Of a stretch of DNA of 64,000 bases, positions 31,838 to 41,881 are shown piece by piece. Position 1 is the stretch's first letter. The number at the start of each line of letters is the position of its first letter. The position numbers and the translations under genes are program-made. The stretch is from Lentzea sp. NEAU-D7 (GTDB taxonomy: Bacteria; Actinomycetota; Actinomycetes; Mycobacteriales; Pseudonocardiaceae): positions 156,907 through 220,906 of the forward strand of contig NZ_JAPJDL010000017.1 of assembly GCF_026242055.1 (NCBI RefSeq). Reading direction: 5' to 3'. The notes under the pieces are model-generated. The model was not told where the DNA came from and ran no database searches. It saw only the letters and a list, made by a program, of their open reading frames with translations.

Positions 31838-33319
31838 GTGAGTTCACGCGAAACGGCCCGGCGGCGCAGAACGCCTTTCGCGATCCTGGGGGCGCTCACG
31901 CTGACGCTGTCAACGTTGACGGCGCCCGCGTCCGCAGAGCCCGATCTTCCCGCCGATGGCAAGGGGCTGAGCGAGGCTCAGCTCGAGTCGCGGGCCGAAG
32001 GGGCCACCGGACTCCCCGGCGTCGACGAGATCAGCCGCAGCCGCAACATGGTCCCGGTCGCGCACCTGGACAAGCAGGCTCCGCTCAGCTCGACGCAGAC
32101 CGACATCGCGTTCCAGGACAACTACGCGTTCGTCGGCAACTACGACGGCTTCGTCATCTACGACATCCGCAACCCGAAGAAGCCGACGATCAAGAGTCAG
32201 GTCCTGTGCCCCGGCTCGCAGAACGACATCTCGGTGTACGGGAACCTGCTGTTCCTGTCGACCGACTCGTCGCGCAGTGACAACTCCTGCAGCAGCGTCT
32301 CCCAGTCCGCGACGATCAAGGAGTCGTGGGAGGGCATCAAGGTCTTCGACATCAGCGACAAGAAGGCCCCGAAGTACGTCGCGGCCGTCGAGACCGCCTG
32401 CGGTTCGCACACCCACACGCTGGTGCCGGGCAAGAACAAGAAGGACGTGTACCTCTACGTCTCTTCCTACTCTCCCAACGCCACGTTCCCGGACTGCCAG
32501 CCGCCGCACGACAAGATCTCCATCGTCAAGGTGCCGGTGAAGAACCCGGCCGCGGCCTCGCTGCTGAAGGCCCCGGTCCTCTTCCCGGACGGCGGCAACG
32601 CCGGCACCCCCGGCACCATCGAGACCGGCTACACCTCGGCCACCTCGGGTTGCCACGACATCACCGTGTACCCGCAGCTCGACCTCGCGGCCGGTGCCTG
32701 CATGGGTGACGGCGTCCTCTGGGACATCACCGACCGGGAGAACCTGGTCGAGATCAACCGGGTGCAGGACGACAAGCACTTCGCGTTCTGGCACTCCGCG
32801 ACCTTCAACAACAGCGGCACCAAGGTCGTCTTCACCGACGAGCTCGGTGGCGGTGGCGCGGCGACGTGCAACGAGAAGATCGGCCCGAACCGCGGCGCCA
32901 ACGGCATCTACGACATCGTGGGCAAGGGCAAGAACCGCAAGCTGGAGTTCAAGTCCTACTACAAGATCCCGCGCATGCAGGGCGACACGGAGAACTGCGT
33001 CGCGCACAACGGCTCGCTGATCCCGGTGCCCGGCAAGGACATCATGGTGCAGTCCTGGTACCAGGGCGGCGTCTCGGTGTGGGACTTCACGAACTCGGCC
33101 AAGCCGCGTGAGATCGGCTTCTTCGAGCGTGGCCCGATGCCGAACGGCGCGGGCGGCGGTACGTGGTCCACGTACTGGTACAACGGCTACATCTACTCCT
33201 CGGAGATGGGCCGCGGCTTCGACGTCATCGACATGCGCGACCCGCGCACGTTCGTGGCGAAGCTGTTCCGCACGGACGAGCTGAACGTGCAGACCCAGGG
33301 GAACTTCTACCGCGGGTAG
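31838..33319 (+). CDS. Secreted LVIVD-repeat beta-propeller protein
   Basis: 493 residues from GTG 31838 (GAGGGGG upstream). A long signal peptide with twin Arg-rich head (ETARRRRTPFAILGALTLTLSTLTAPASA) ends near residue 37. The body has LVIVD-type propeller blades: YAFVGNYDGFVIYDIRNPKKPTI, DISVYGNLLFLSTDSSRSD, GIKVFDISDKKAPKYVAAVET, GVSVWDFTNSAKPREIGFFERG and GRGFDVIDMRDPRTF. Several Cys residues suggest disulfides. The function is unknown; the propeller may bind a ligand or the partner DUF305 lipoprotein. A strong hairpin follows the stop. Confidence 0.87.
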   Translation: MSSRETARRRRTPFAILGALTLTLSTLTAPASAEPDLPADGKGLSEAQLESRAEGATGLPGVDEISRSRNMVPVAHLDKQAPLSSTQTDIAFQDNYAFVGNYDGFVIYDIRNPKKPTIKSQVLCPGSQNDISVYGNLLFLSTDSSRSDNSCSSVSQSATIKESWEGIKVFDISDKKAPKYVAAVETACGSHTHTLVPGKNKKDVYLYVSSYSPNATFPDCQPPHDKISIVKVPVKNPAAASLLKAPVLFPDGGNAGTPGTIETGYTSATSGCHDITVYPQLDLAAGACMGDGVLWDITDRENLVEINRVQDDKHFAFWHSATFNNSGTKVVFTDELGGGGAATCNEKIGPNRGANGIYDIVGKGKNRKLEFKSYYKIPRMQGDTENCVAHNGSLIPVPGKDIMVQSWYQGGVSVWDFTNSAKPREIGFFERGPMPNGAGGGTWSTYWYNGYIYSSEMGRGFDVIDMRDPRTFVAKLFRTDELNVQTQGNFYRG

Positions 33320-33334
33320 GAGCTCCCTCTCAGA

Positions 33335-34495
33335 TCAGCGCGGCTGCCGTCGTTCGGCAGCCGCGCTGACTGCTGTCAGGACCAGGGTGACCGCGACACC
33401 ACCGAACACGGCCCAGACCGGAGAGCCGACGTCCATCGCCCACGCGACGACGACGGCCGTGAGCCCGTAGCCGGCGCCCGTCACGGCGTACATCATCGAG
33501 AACCCGGCCGCGTGCGCGCCGACGGGAAGCCGTTCGCGCAACGCCAGGCTGCGCGTCACCAGCACGCCGGACTGGAACAGCCCGGCGGCGAGCAGCGCGC
33601 CCGCGATGCCCGGCAGGTTCGGGAACAACGCCAGCGCGCCGACGCACGTCGCCGTGACGACGAGCAGCACAAGACCCTGCGTGCGCAACGATCCCGGCCA
33701 CGGCCGAAGCCCGTACAGCACCGCGCCCAGCGCGCTGCACGCCGCGAACCCGGTGAGCAGCGGCCCGGTCCAGCCGATGCCGATCCCCCGGTGTTCGAGC
33801 AACGCGGGCAGCACGAGCTCCGCGACCGCGAGCTGCGCCAGCGCCGCCGCGCTGACCAGGTAGATCGGCCACGCCGACGCGACCACGCGCACCTTCGCCG
33901 TACCGGACCGGGACGTCACGTGCCCGCGCGGCAGGATGAACACCAGCCACGCCGCCACGACGACCAGCGACACGGACACGACGACGGGCGCCCGGTGGTC
34001 GACGCTCAGCGCCAGCACGGTGACCAGCGCGGGCGCCACCGCCCACACCACCTGCGTGATCATGGCGTCGAAGCCCATCGCCTTGGGCACCAGCGCGTCC
34101 GGCACCAGCCCGAGCAGCATCGCCCGCAGACCGCCCGGCGTCGTCGACGGCCCGGCACCCGCGACGAACGCCGCGATCGCCAGCACCGTCACGTTCTGCG
34201 TCAGCGCCAGCGTCGTGAACGCCCCCGCGCCGACGACCAGCCCGACCGACAGCTGCCCGCGCATCCGCGACGGGTCGAGGAAGAGCCCGAGCAGCGCGGC
34301 GCCGAGGATCTCGCCCAGCACGTAGACGGCGACCAGCGACGCGGCCAGCACGTACCCGCCGGGCAGTCCCCTGGTCAGGAACACCATCATCAGCGGCGTC
34401 ATCGACATCGGCAGCTTCGCGGCGACCGTCACCACGGCGCACGCCAGCACGTCCCGGTTCGCGAGGTCGCGGTACCCGGCAGCGGAGATCGTCAT
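33335..34495 (-). CDS. MFS transporter
   Basis: 386 residues with 12 predicted transmembrane helices, compact loops and few long soluble parts. Seen: AKLPMSMTPLMMVFLTRGLPGGYVLAASLVAVYVLGEILGAALLGLFLDPSRMRGQL, containing the loop 2-3 region of drug-type MFS proteins (LDPSRMRGQ rather than the full GxLaDrxGrr). The N terminus resembles actinobacterial drug efflux permeases. The substrate is unknown. The start ATG directly follows the VOC gene's stop with no gap, so the two are coupled. Confidence 0.88.
   Translation of the reverse strand: MTISAAGYRDLANRDVLACAVVTVAAKLPMSMTPLMMVFLTRGLPGGYVLAASLVAVYVLGEILGAALLGLFLDPSRMRGQLSVGLVVGAGAFTTLALTQNVTVLAIAAFVAGAGPSTTPGGLRAMLLGLVPDALVPKAMGFDAMITQVVWAVAPALVTVLALSVDHRAPVVVSVSLVVVAAWLVFILPRGHVTSRSGTAKVRVVASAWPIYLVSAAALAQLAVAELVLPALLEHRGIGIGWTGPLLTGFAACSALGAVLYGLRPWPGSLRTQGLVLLVVTATCVGALALFPNLPGIAGALLAAGLFQSGVLVTRSLALRERLPVGAHAAGFSMMYAVTGAGYGLTAVVVAWAMDVGSPVWAVFGGVAVTLVLTAVSAAAERRQPR
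33336..33368. terminator. Terminator overlapping the 3' end of the MFS gene
   Basis: CAGCGCGGCTGCCG (33336-33349) and CGGCAGCCGCGCTG (33355-33368) pair perfectly around TCGTT. It lies 16 bases after the LVIVD gene stop. It also encodes the last ten or so codons and part of the stop of the convergent MFS gene. Confidence 0.8.
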
Positions 34496-34891
34496 CTACT
34501 CGCCCAGCTCCTGGAACAACGTCAGCTGCAGCCCGGCCGGCGCCGCCAGCCTGGCGTTCAGCGAGTTCCACGGCGTGCGCGTCGGTTCCGCGATCACCTC
34601 GGCCCCGGCGGCCTCCAGCGCACGGGTGGCCGCGGCGGAGTCGTCCACCTCGAAGGCCACCCGCACGTGCCCCGCGACGCGCCTGCCGACCTCGACCTCG
34701 TCGATGAACTCCGCGTGCGGCGGATCGGTGATCTCCAGCGTCGCCCGCCCGGCTTCGAGGATCGTGACCCTGCCGCCGTCGGACGAGAACGCCGCCCGTT
34801 GCTCAAGCCCCAGCACGTCTCGGTAGAAACGCAGGGCCTCGTCGTAGTCGTCAGCGGTGACGACCAAGCGGAGTTCACGGACACCGGTCAT
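34496..34891 (-). CDS. VOC/glyoxalase-fold protein
   Basis: 131 residues from ATG 34891 (TGVRELRLVVTADDYDEALRFYRDVLGLEQRAAFSSDGGRVTILEAGRATLEITD). Two beta-alpha-beta-beta-beta units of the vicinal-oxygen-chelate fold are visible, the second with VRVAFEVDDSAAATRALEAAGAEVIAEPTRTPWNSLNARLAAPAGLQLTLFQEL. It may act as a bleomycin-resistance-type binder or a dioxygenase. The adjacent efflux pump hints at resistance. Longer in-frame starts up to 34957 exist but add atypical sequence. Confidence 0.85.
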   Translation of the reverse strand: MTGVRELRLVVTADDYDEALRFYRDVLGLEQRAAFSSDGGRVTILEAGRATLEITDPPHAEFIDEVEVGRRVAGHVRVAFEVDDSAAATRALEAAGAEVIAEPTRTPWNSLNARLAAPAGLQLTLFQELGE

Positions 34892-34969
34892 GGCGACGAT
34901 CATCGCACCACCCGTGTCAGAACGAGGCGAACCCGCCGAACTGCCGACCGGCGACACGGCGTCGCGGGA

Positions 34970-36096
34970 CTACACCTCGACGCGCTGAGGCTGCCCGAGC
35001 GACAGCCGCGTCGCCACCGCCAGGACCAGCGCGATCCCCGCCGTCACGTGGATCGGTGCCGGTCCGAACGTCGCCGCCAGCACCGCCACCGACCCGATCG
35101 GCAGCAGGAACTTGCGCACCCCCGCCTGCCCCGGGCAGTCCTGCACGTACCAGACGCACAGGAAGAACACCGCGAGCGGCACGGTCGTGAACGCGGCCAC
35201 CGTCGTGCCCGGCGCGTGCGAGATGTGCAGGTCGTAGTCGACCGAGGCCGCGAGACCGGCGCCGAGTGCCGCGATCGAGCCGAGGATCAGCAGGTGCGCG
35301 TACCCCCACAGGAACGCCTTCTTCAGGTTGTGCAGGTGCGACGGCGCCTCGAAGTAGATCCACCACACCGAGAACACGATGACGAGCGAGGCCGCGGCGA
35401 GCGAGATGAGGTTGACGCCGGTGTCGAAGCCCTTCTGGAACGCGAGCGTGGCCGCCAGGATCGACTCGCCGAGCACGATCAGCGTGAACAGGCCGTGCCG
35501 CTCCGCGATGTGGTGCGGGTGCCAGGTCGTCGCACTCGCCTTCTCGGCCCAGGCGGGCACCAGCAGCTCGGCGAGCATGCCGAGCACCCACAGGCCGAGC
35601 GCGAGGCTCGGCGGTGCGAAGAGCCACAGCACCCACAGCACCTGCATGACCGCGATGCCGCCCGCGTACCGGTGCGCGCACGCCTTGTGCGACGGGTTGT
35701 CCCGCGCGGCACGCAGCCAGTGCGTGACCATCGCGAGCCTGATGACCACGTAGCCGCCGACGACGATCCGGTAGTCCTGGTGCTCGAAGACGGCCGGGAT
35801 GCCCGCCGCGATCACCAGGACACCGGCGATCTGGACCATCGTGATGATCCGGTACAGCGTGTCGTCGTTGTCGAACGCGCTGGAGAACCAGGTGAAGTTC
35901 AGCCACGGCAGCCACAGCGCGAAGAACGCCATGCAGAACGCCAGCAGGCCTGCCCCGGCGTGGTTCTCGGTGACGGCGTGGTGCAACGAGGCGGCGGCCT
36001 GGGCGACCGCCACCACGAAGCTGAGGTCGAACAGCAGCTCCAACGGCGTCGCGACCCGGTGGGCCTCCGCCGTGTCGCGCGCGAGGAGCTTCTTGA

Positions 36097-36100
<4 letters not shown>
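34970..36100 (-). CDS. Low-temperature-requirement A (LtrA) family membrane protein
   Basis: 376 residues with about 11 hydrophobic segments. LtrA hallmarks: ELLFDLSFVVAVAQAAASLHH near the N terminus, FALWLPWLNFTWFSSAFDNDD, and ERHGLFTLIVLGESILA in the middle. LtrA was named in Listeria for growth at low temperature; its biochemistry is unknown. The ATG at 36100 overlaps the stop of the ABC ATPase (ATGA), so it is translated as the fifth gene of the importer operon, an unusual companion. Confidence 0.88.
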
Positions 36101-37128
<1,028 letters not shown>

Positions 37129-37130
37129 CT

Positions 37131-37901
37131 TCACTCCTCGACCACGGTCTGACGGCGCCGCTGGCCGACATAAGAAAGTGCGAACAGAAGGACGAACGCG
37201 AAGATCAGGCACAGCAACGAGACCGCGATGGACACACCCGCGTTCCGCTTGCCCAGGAGGTTCACCTGCACCTGCAACGTGTCGAAGTTGAGCAACGACG
37301 CGATGGTGAACTCGCCGAGCACCAAGGCCACCGACAGCAGCGACGCACCGATGAGTGCGACGCGGATGTTCGGCACGACGACCTTCCACAGCACCGTGAA
37401 CCACGACGCGCCGAGGCTGCGCGCGGCTTCGGCCAGCGTCTTCAGGTCGATCGCGGCGAGTCCGGCGTCGACCGCGCGGTAGGCGAACGGCAGCACCAGG
37501 ATCGTGTACGCGAACGTCAGCGTCAGCGGCGAGTCGCCGAAGAAGTAGTTCACCCACGCGTAGAGCGGCGCCATGCCGACCACGAGCACGATGGCGGGGA
37601 TCGCCAGCGGCAGCAGGCACAGGAACTCCACGAGCCGCTGCAGCTGCGGAAGCCTCAACCGGATCCACGCCATCGTCGGCACGAGCAGCACCAGCATCAG
37701 CACCGCGGACGTGACCGACAGCAGCAGCGAGTTGACGAGAGCTTCCATCAGGCCGTCGTCGTCGACGATGGACGTCCAGGACTCCAGGCTGCGCGTGTCG
37801 TTCTTTCCCCGCGTGGAGAACTCCGCCATCGCGATCAGCGGCAGGATGAAGTAGACGCCGAGGACCAGCAGGATGATCGTGCGCAGAACGCGCTGCTTCA
37901 C
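37131..37901 (-). CDS. ABC importer permease 2 (PotC type)
   Basis: 256 residues, six transmembrane segments. The BPD_transp_1 EAA loop is visible as AEAARSLGASWFTVLWKVVVPNIRVALIGA. GTG start at 37901 shares one base with the stop of permease 1. It forms the transmembrane pore with permease 1. Confidence 0.92.
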   Translation of the reverse strand: MKQRVLRTIILLVLGVYFILPLIAMAEFSTRGKNDTRSLESWTSIVDDDGLMEALVNSLLLSVTSAVLMLVLLVPTMAWIRLRLPQLQRLVEFLCLLPLAIPAIVLVVGMAPLYAWVNYFFGDSPLTLTFAYTILVLPFAYRAVDAGLAAIDLKTLAEAARSLGASWFTVLWKVVVPNIRVALIGASLLSVALVLGEFTIASLLNFDTLQVQVNLLGKRNAGVSIAVSLLCLIFAFVLLFALSYVGQRRRQTVVEE

Positions 37902-38821
37902 TAGCGAACCCACTTGGCCACCCTCTTCTGCAGCAGCACGTTCACGCCCATCGCGATGCTGACCACGACCACCATGCCGAGGCCGAGCGCCTTGCCGAGG
38001 TTCTCCTGGCCGAGCACGACCTCGCCGGTGAGGAACCCGCGAATCTGCAGCGGCACGATCGGGCTGCCCTGCGAGACGAGCGCCGCGGCCGTGGCGTAGG
38101 CGCTGAAGGCGTTGGCGAACAACAGGAGCAGCGCGCCGAGGAACGGCGGCGTCAGGATCGGGCCGCCGACGTGGCGCCAGTACGTCCAGCTCGTGCCGCC
38201 GAGGCTCGCGTTCGCCTCGCGCCACTGCGGGCGCAGACCGTCCAGCGCGGGCAGGAACACGATGACCATCAACGGGATCTGGAAGAACGTGTAGACGAGC
38301 GTGAGGCCGGGCAGCTCGAACAGCCACGCGCTGCCGGCGAAGAGGTCGATGCCAACGTTGTCACGCAGGAACTTCGTGACAAGGCCCTCAAAGCCGACCG
38401 TCGCGAGGAACGCGAAGGCCAGCGGCACGCCACCGAACTGGGCGAGCACACCGCTGCCCGCGACGACGGTCCGGCGCAGCATCCCGTCGGGGTTGCCGAC
38501 CGCGATGGCCCACGTGAGCAGCGCGCCGAAGATCGCGCCGATGACCGCCGTGAGCGCGGAGAGCTCGATGCTGCGCACGAAGGCGTCGAAGACGACGCCG
38601 GTGAACAGGGTCTTGAGGTTGTCGAGCGTGAACGCGCCGTTCGAGTCCTGGAAGGCGCCGAACAGCACGAGCACCGTGGGGTAGACGAGGAAGGTGCCGG
38701 CGAACGCCAGGAACGGCACCGCGACGAGCCAGGCGGCCGCAGATGGCCGACCGGCGGCCCCACCCTTCTTCGGGGTGGGGCCGCCGGGCTTCGCCGCCGC
38801 TACAGGAGCGACCGAGGTCAT
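37901..38821 (-). CDS. ABC importer permease 1 (PotB type)
   Basis: 306 residues. The N-terminal cytoplasmic region is Pro/Gly/Lys-rich, then six or seven membrane segments from AAAWLVAVPFLAFAGTFLVYPTVLVL. The EAA-like loop is WREANASLGGTSWTYWRHVGGPILTPPFLGA. The ATG at 38821 overlaps the binding-protein stop (ATGA). Pairs with permease 2. Confidence 0.92.
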   Translation of the reverse strand: MTSVAPVAAAKPGGPTPKKGGAAGRPSAAAWLVAVPFLAFAGTFLVYPTVLVLFGAFQDSNGAFTLDNLKTLFTGVVFDAFVRSIELSALTAVIGAIFGALLTWAIAVGNPDGMLRRTVVAGSGVLAQFGGVPLAFAFLATVGFEGLVTKFLRDNVGIDLFAGSAWLFELPGLTLVYTFFQIPLMVIVFLPALDGLRPQWREANASLGGTSWTYWRHVGGPILTPPFLGALLLLFANAFSAYATAAALVSQGSPIVPLQIRGFLTGEVVLGQENLGKALGLGMVVVVSIAMGVNVLLQKRVAKWVR

Positions 38822-39939
38822 CCGATGGCCTGTGCCCAGGTCGCGGTCAGGACGGCCTTGGCCTTGTCGGCCTGGGCCTGCGTCTGGAACACCTGCTTGC
38901 CGTCGGTCTTGGGCAGCTTGTCCTTCGCCGCCTTGTCCGCCTTGTCGCCCATCTTCTCCAGGCGCACCGGGCGGGACATGCCCTTCAGGTAGAGGTTCTG
39001 GCCCTCGTCGGAGTAGAGGAACTCCTGCCACAGGCGCGCGGCCGCGGGGTGCGGGGCGTCCTTGCTGACGGCCTGGTTGTAGTAGCCGCCGATCTGGGCC
39101 TCGGCCGGGACGACGACCTTCCAGTCGAGCTTGCCCTTGAGCTTCTCGGTCTGGGCGGCGTTGGTGTAGTCCCAGTCGATGACGACGGGCGTCTGACCGG
39201 ACTCGATCGTCGCGGGCGACGGGTCGACCGGCTGGAAGTTGCCGGCCTGCTTGAGCTGCTTGAAGAACTCGACGCCGGGGGCGATGTCGTCGGCGCTGCC
39301 GCCGTTGCCCAGCGCCGCCATGACGACACCGGAGAACGCGGCACCGGCCTGCGTCGGGTCGCCGTTCAGCGCCACCTTGCCCTTGTACTCGGGCTTGAGC
39401 AGGTCCTTCACGCTCGTCGGCGCCGGCACCTTCGCGGCGTCGTAGCCGATCGACATGAAGCCGCCGTAGTCGCCGTAGTACGCGCCGTCCGCGTCCTTGA
39501 GCTCCGCGGGGATGTCGTCCCAGGTGCTGACCTTGTAGGGGGCGAACAGGTCCTTGTTGGCCAGCGCCACGTTCAGACCGAGGTCGAACACGTCGGGCGC
39601 GCGGTCGTTGCCCTTGAGCTGCTTGGCGGCGTTGATCTCTTCCTGGCTCGAGGCGTCCGGCTGCGCGGAGTCGACCTTGATGCCGTACTTGGCCTCGAAG
39701 GCCTTGATGATCTCGCCGTAGTTCGCCCAGTCCGGGGGCAGCGCGATGACGTTGAGCTTGCCCTCCTTCTTGGCGGCCTCGACCAGCTTGTCCATGCCAC
39801 CGAGCTCACTGGCCGACTTCGCGGTTCCCGCGGCACCGGCCGGCGCCTCCTTGGCGGGCGGGGCGCCACAGGCGGCCACCGCCAGCACCAGCGCACCGAC
39901 GCCGATCAACTTCGTCGTGACGTTCCCTCGCTTCAGCAC
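38818..39939 (-). CDS. ABC importer substrate-binding lipoprotein
   Basis: 373 residues from a probable GTG at 39939. Lipoprotein signal TTKLIGVGALVLAVAACG. Bacterial solute-binding fold: KLNVIALPPDWANYGEIIKAFEAKYGIKVDSAQPDASSQEEINAAKQL, then VALNGDPTQAGAAFSGVVMAAL and VVIDWDYTNAAQTEKLKGKL. The spacing resembles PotD/FbpA-type proteins (polyamines, iron(III), thiamine or phosphonates); ligand residues do not settle which. First gene of a five-gene operon. The ribosome site is weak, so the exact start is uncertain. Confidence 0.88.
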   Translation of the reverse strand: MLKRGNVTTKLIGVGALVLAVAACGAPPAKEAPAGAAGTAKSASELGGMDKLVEAAKKEGKLNVIALPPDWANYGEIIKAFEAKYGIKVDSAQPDASSQEEINAAKQLKGNDRAPDVFDLGLNVALANKDLFAPYKVSTWDDIPAELKDADGAYYGDYGGFMSIGYDAAKVPAPTSVKDLLKPEYKGKVALNGDPTQAGAAFSGVVMAALGNGGSADDIAPGVEFFKQLKQAGNFQPVDPSPATIESGQTPVVIDWDYTNAAQTEKLKGKLDWKVVVPAEAQIGGYYNQAVSKDAPHPAAARLWQEFLYSDEGQNLYLKGMSRPVRLEKMGDKADKAAKDKLPKTDGKQVFQTQAQADKAKAVLTATWAQAIG

Positions 39940-39971
39940 GAGCGGAGGATTGGCTCGGGATGCTTTCGTTG

Positions 39972-40517
39972 TCAAGCCAGCCGCGCCGGTTGAGACCTTC
40001 TCGACTCCAACCGTGAATTCTCGATGGCCTGCGGGTTGCCGCTGAATGCTTTCCGCGCCTCGGCCAGGTGCTGCGCGGTAATCCCGGTACCGGGATCGAC
40101 GTGGATCAGCGCGGTGGTCAGGTGCCGTCGCTTGTGGACGAACTGCTCCCGGCGCGCAGTGTGCAGCCCGAAGTCGTCGTCGAACCAGACCAGGGGCCTC
40201 TCCCAGGCGTATCGGGCGACCGCGGGGTACTTCCAGCCGGTCTCGTCGTGGAACTCGACCACCTTGAGCGGCGGCAGCCCCAGACGCGGCCCGATCTCGG
40301 TGTTCGCCCGGTGCAGCCACGTCGTGGCCCACGCGAGCTCGGCGCCGGTGTCCTCCGCCAGCTGTCTCAACTGGATGCCGTGGTCCGGGTCGAGCCAGAC
40401 GCGGAGCCTGCGCCGCCAGCCGATCTTGATCTCGAACAGCCGGTAGTTCTCCGGCTTGGGGTTCGCGGCCCACGGGTTGAGCGGGCCGTCGACGTCGATC
40501 AGGACCAGGGGACGCAT
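39972..40517 (-). CDS. HAD-like protein
   Basis: 181 residues. Seen: motif I DVDGPLNPWAA (D-x-D with Gly following, as in HAD-like SAK-type domains), motif II-like ATTWLHRAN, and the acidic motif PLVWFDDDFGLH with the paired Asp expected for Mg binding. This fits the small actinobacterial HAD family without a cap domain. It could be a phosphatase, but the substrate is unknown. It starts only 32 bases from the divergent glycosyltransferase gene. Confidence 0.8.
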   Translation of the reverse strand: MRPLVLIDVDGPLNPWAANPKPENYRLFEIKIGWRRRLRVWLDPDHGIQLRQLAEDTGAELAWATTWLHRANTEIGPRLGLPPLKVVEFHDETGWKYPAVARYAWERPLVWFDDDFGLHTARREQFVHKRRHLTTALIHVDPGTGITAQHLAEARKAFSGNPQAIENSRLESRRSQPARLA

Positions 40518-40549
40518 CCGTCCAGCATGCCCGGACCCGTCCGTACGCT

Positions 40550-41410
40550 GTGCGGGTGCGCCTGATCATGACCCTGCTCGTCCGCGACGAGGCGGACGTC
40601 GTCGCCGCGATGATCGAACACCACCTCGCCGCGGGTGTGGACCTCGTCGTCGCGACCGACAACGGTTCGGTCGACGGAACGGTCGAGGTCCTGGAGGCGT
40701 ACCGCGACGCGGGCGTGCTCGAACTGCACCACGAACCGGCGCAGGACTACGAGCAGGGCCGCTGGGTGACCGCGATGGCCCGCCGCGCGGCCGCGGAGCA
40801 CGGCGCGGACTGGGTGATCAACGCGGACGCCGACGAGTTCTTCTGGCCCGCGTCCGCCTCGCTGGAGGACGACCTCGGCGCGGTGGACCCGGCGTTCGGC
40901 GTGGTGGAGATGCGGCGCGACAACCTGGTCGCCGACCCGTCCGCCGACGGCGGCTGGGTGCGCCGGTTGATCCTGCGCGACAGCGCGTCGCTGTCCCCGC
41001 GCGGCACCAGGATCGGGCCCAAGACCTGCCACCGCGGCGACCCGGAGGTCACCGTCGACCAGGGCAACCACGGCGTGTCCGGGCCGCGCCTCGGCCCGAT
41101 GACGACCGCGGGCATCGACATCCTGCACGTGCCGGACCGCGGCTACGACCAGTACCAGCGCAAGATCGCGAACGGCGGCGCGTCCTACGCGGCCAACACC
41201 CGCCTCGATCCGGGCGTCGGCTGGCACTGGCGCGAGGACTACGACCGCCTCCGCGACGGCACGCTGCACCAGGCCTACCTCGACCGCCGGCCCGACGTCG
41301 CGGCCGGGCTCGCCTCGGGGGTGCTGACCGTGGACACCCGGCTGCGCGACCGGCTGACGTCGCTCGACCCGGTGGTGCCGTGGGCGTTGCGGGCCGTGGT
41401 CGCCGGTTGA
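40550..41410 (+). CDS. Family 2-like glycosyltransferase
   Basis: 286 residues; start GTG 40550 or 40556. N-terminal RLIMTLLVRDEADVVAAMIEHHLAAGVDLVVATDNGSVDGTVEVLEAY is the nucleotide-sugar-binding part, and WVINADADEFFWP holds the DxD-type metal motif. GIDILHVPDRGYDQYQRKIANGG follows. It is a soluble GT-A enzyme similar to Glyco_tranf_2_4 proteins; donor and acceptor are unknown. Divergent from the HAD gene. Confidence 0.85.
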   Translation: MRVRLIMTLLVRDEADVVAAMIEHHLAAGVDLVVATDNGSVDGTVEVLEAYRDAGVLELHHEPAQDYEQGRWVTAMARRAAAEHGADWVINADADEFFWPASASLEDDLGAVDPAFGVVEMRRDNLVADPSADGGWVRRLILRDSASLSPRGTRIGPKTCHRGDPEVTVDQGNHGVSGPRLGPMTTAGIDILHVPDRGYDQYQRKIANGGASYAANTRLDPGVGWHWREDYDRLRDGTLHQAYLDRRPDVAAGLASGVLTVDTRLRDRLTSLDPVVPWALRAVVAG

Positions 41411-41479
41411 GTTCGCGGTGGCGCGTTCGGCCGAAGGGCTAAGTGGTCGAAAACGCGCGTCTCTGTTCGTATAAGGAGC

Positions 41480-41881
41480 ATGTTCACCGACGAGGAGATC
41501 GCTTACCTGCGCGAACAGCCCCTGGCCCGCCTCGCGACGGTCAACGAGGACGGTCAGCCGGACGTGGTGCCCCTGGCGTTCGAGTACGACGGCGCGCACA
41601 TCTGGGTCGGCGGTGCGGGTGACCAGGTCAGGAACACCCGCAAGTTCCGCAACATCACCGCCGGCCGCCGCCAGGTGTCGCTCGTGGTCGACGACCTGGT
41701 CTCGTTCACCCCGTTCGTGGCGAGGGCCATCCGGATCTACGGTCTGGCCGACGACCCCGTCGACCGCGTCGGCCTGGTCGGTCCCGGCGTCTACAGCCGG
41801 ATCACGCCGACGCGCGTCTGGGCGTGGAACATGGCGGGCGAACCGGTGGGCGAGACCTGGTACGAGCCCCGCCGTTCATGA
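41480..41881 (+). CDS. PPOX-class F420-dependent oxidoreductase
   Basis: 133 residues of split beta-barrel flavin/F420-binding fold: FTDEEIAYLREQPLARLATVNEDGQPDVVPLAFEYDGAHIWVGG, then TRKFRNITAGRRQVSLVVDDL and YSRITPTRVWAWNM. This matches the PPOX-class F420-dependent family, common in actinobacteria that make F420. AAGGAG precedes the ATG. The 3' end overlaps the convergent unknown gene by 6 bases. Confidence 0.87.
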   Translation: MFTDEEIAYLREQPLARLATVNEDGQPDVVPLAFEYDGAHIWVGGAGDQVRNTRKFRNITAGRRQVSLVVDDLVSFTPFVARAIRIYGLADDPVDRVGLVGPGVYSRITPTRVWAWNMAGEPVGETWYEPRRS

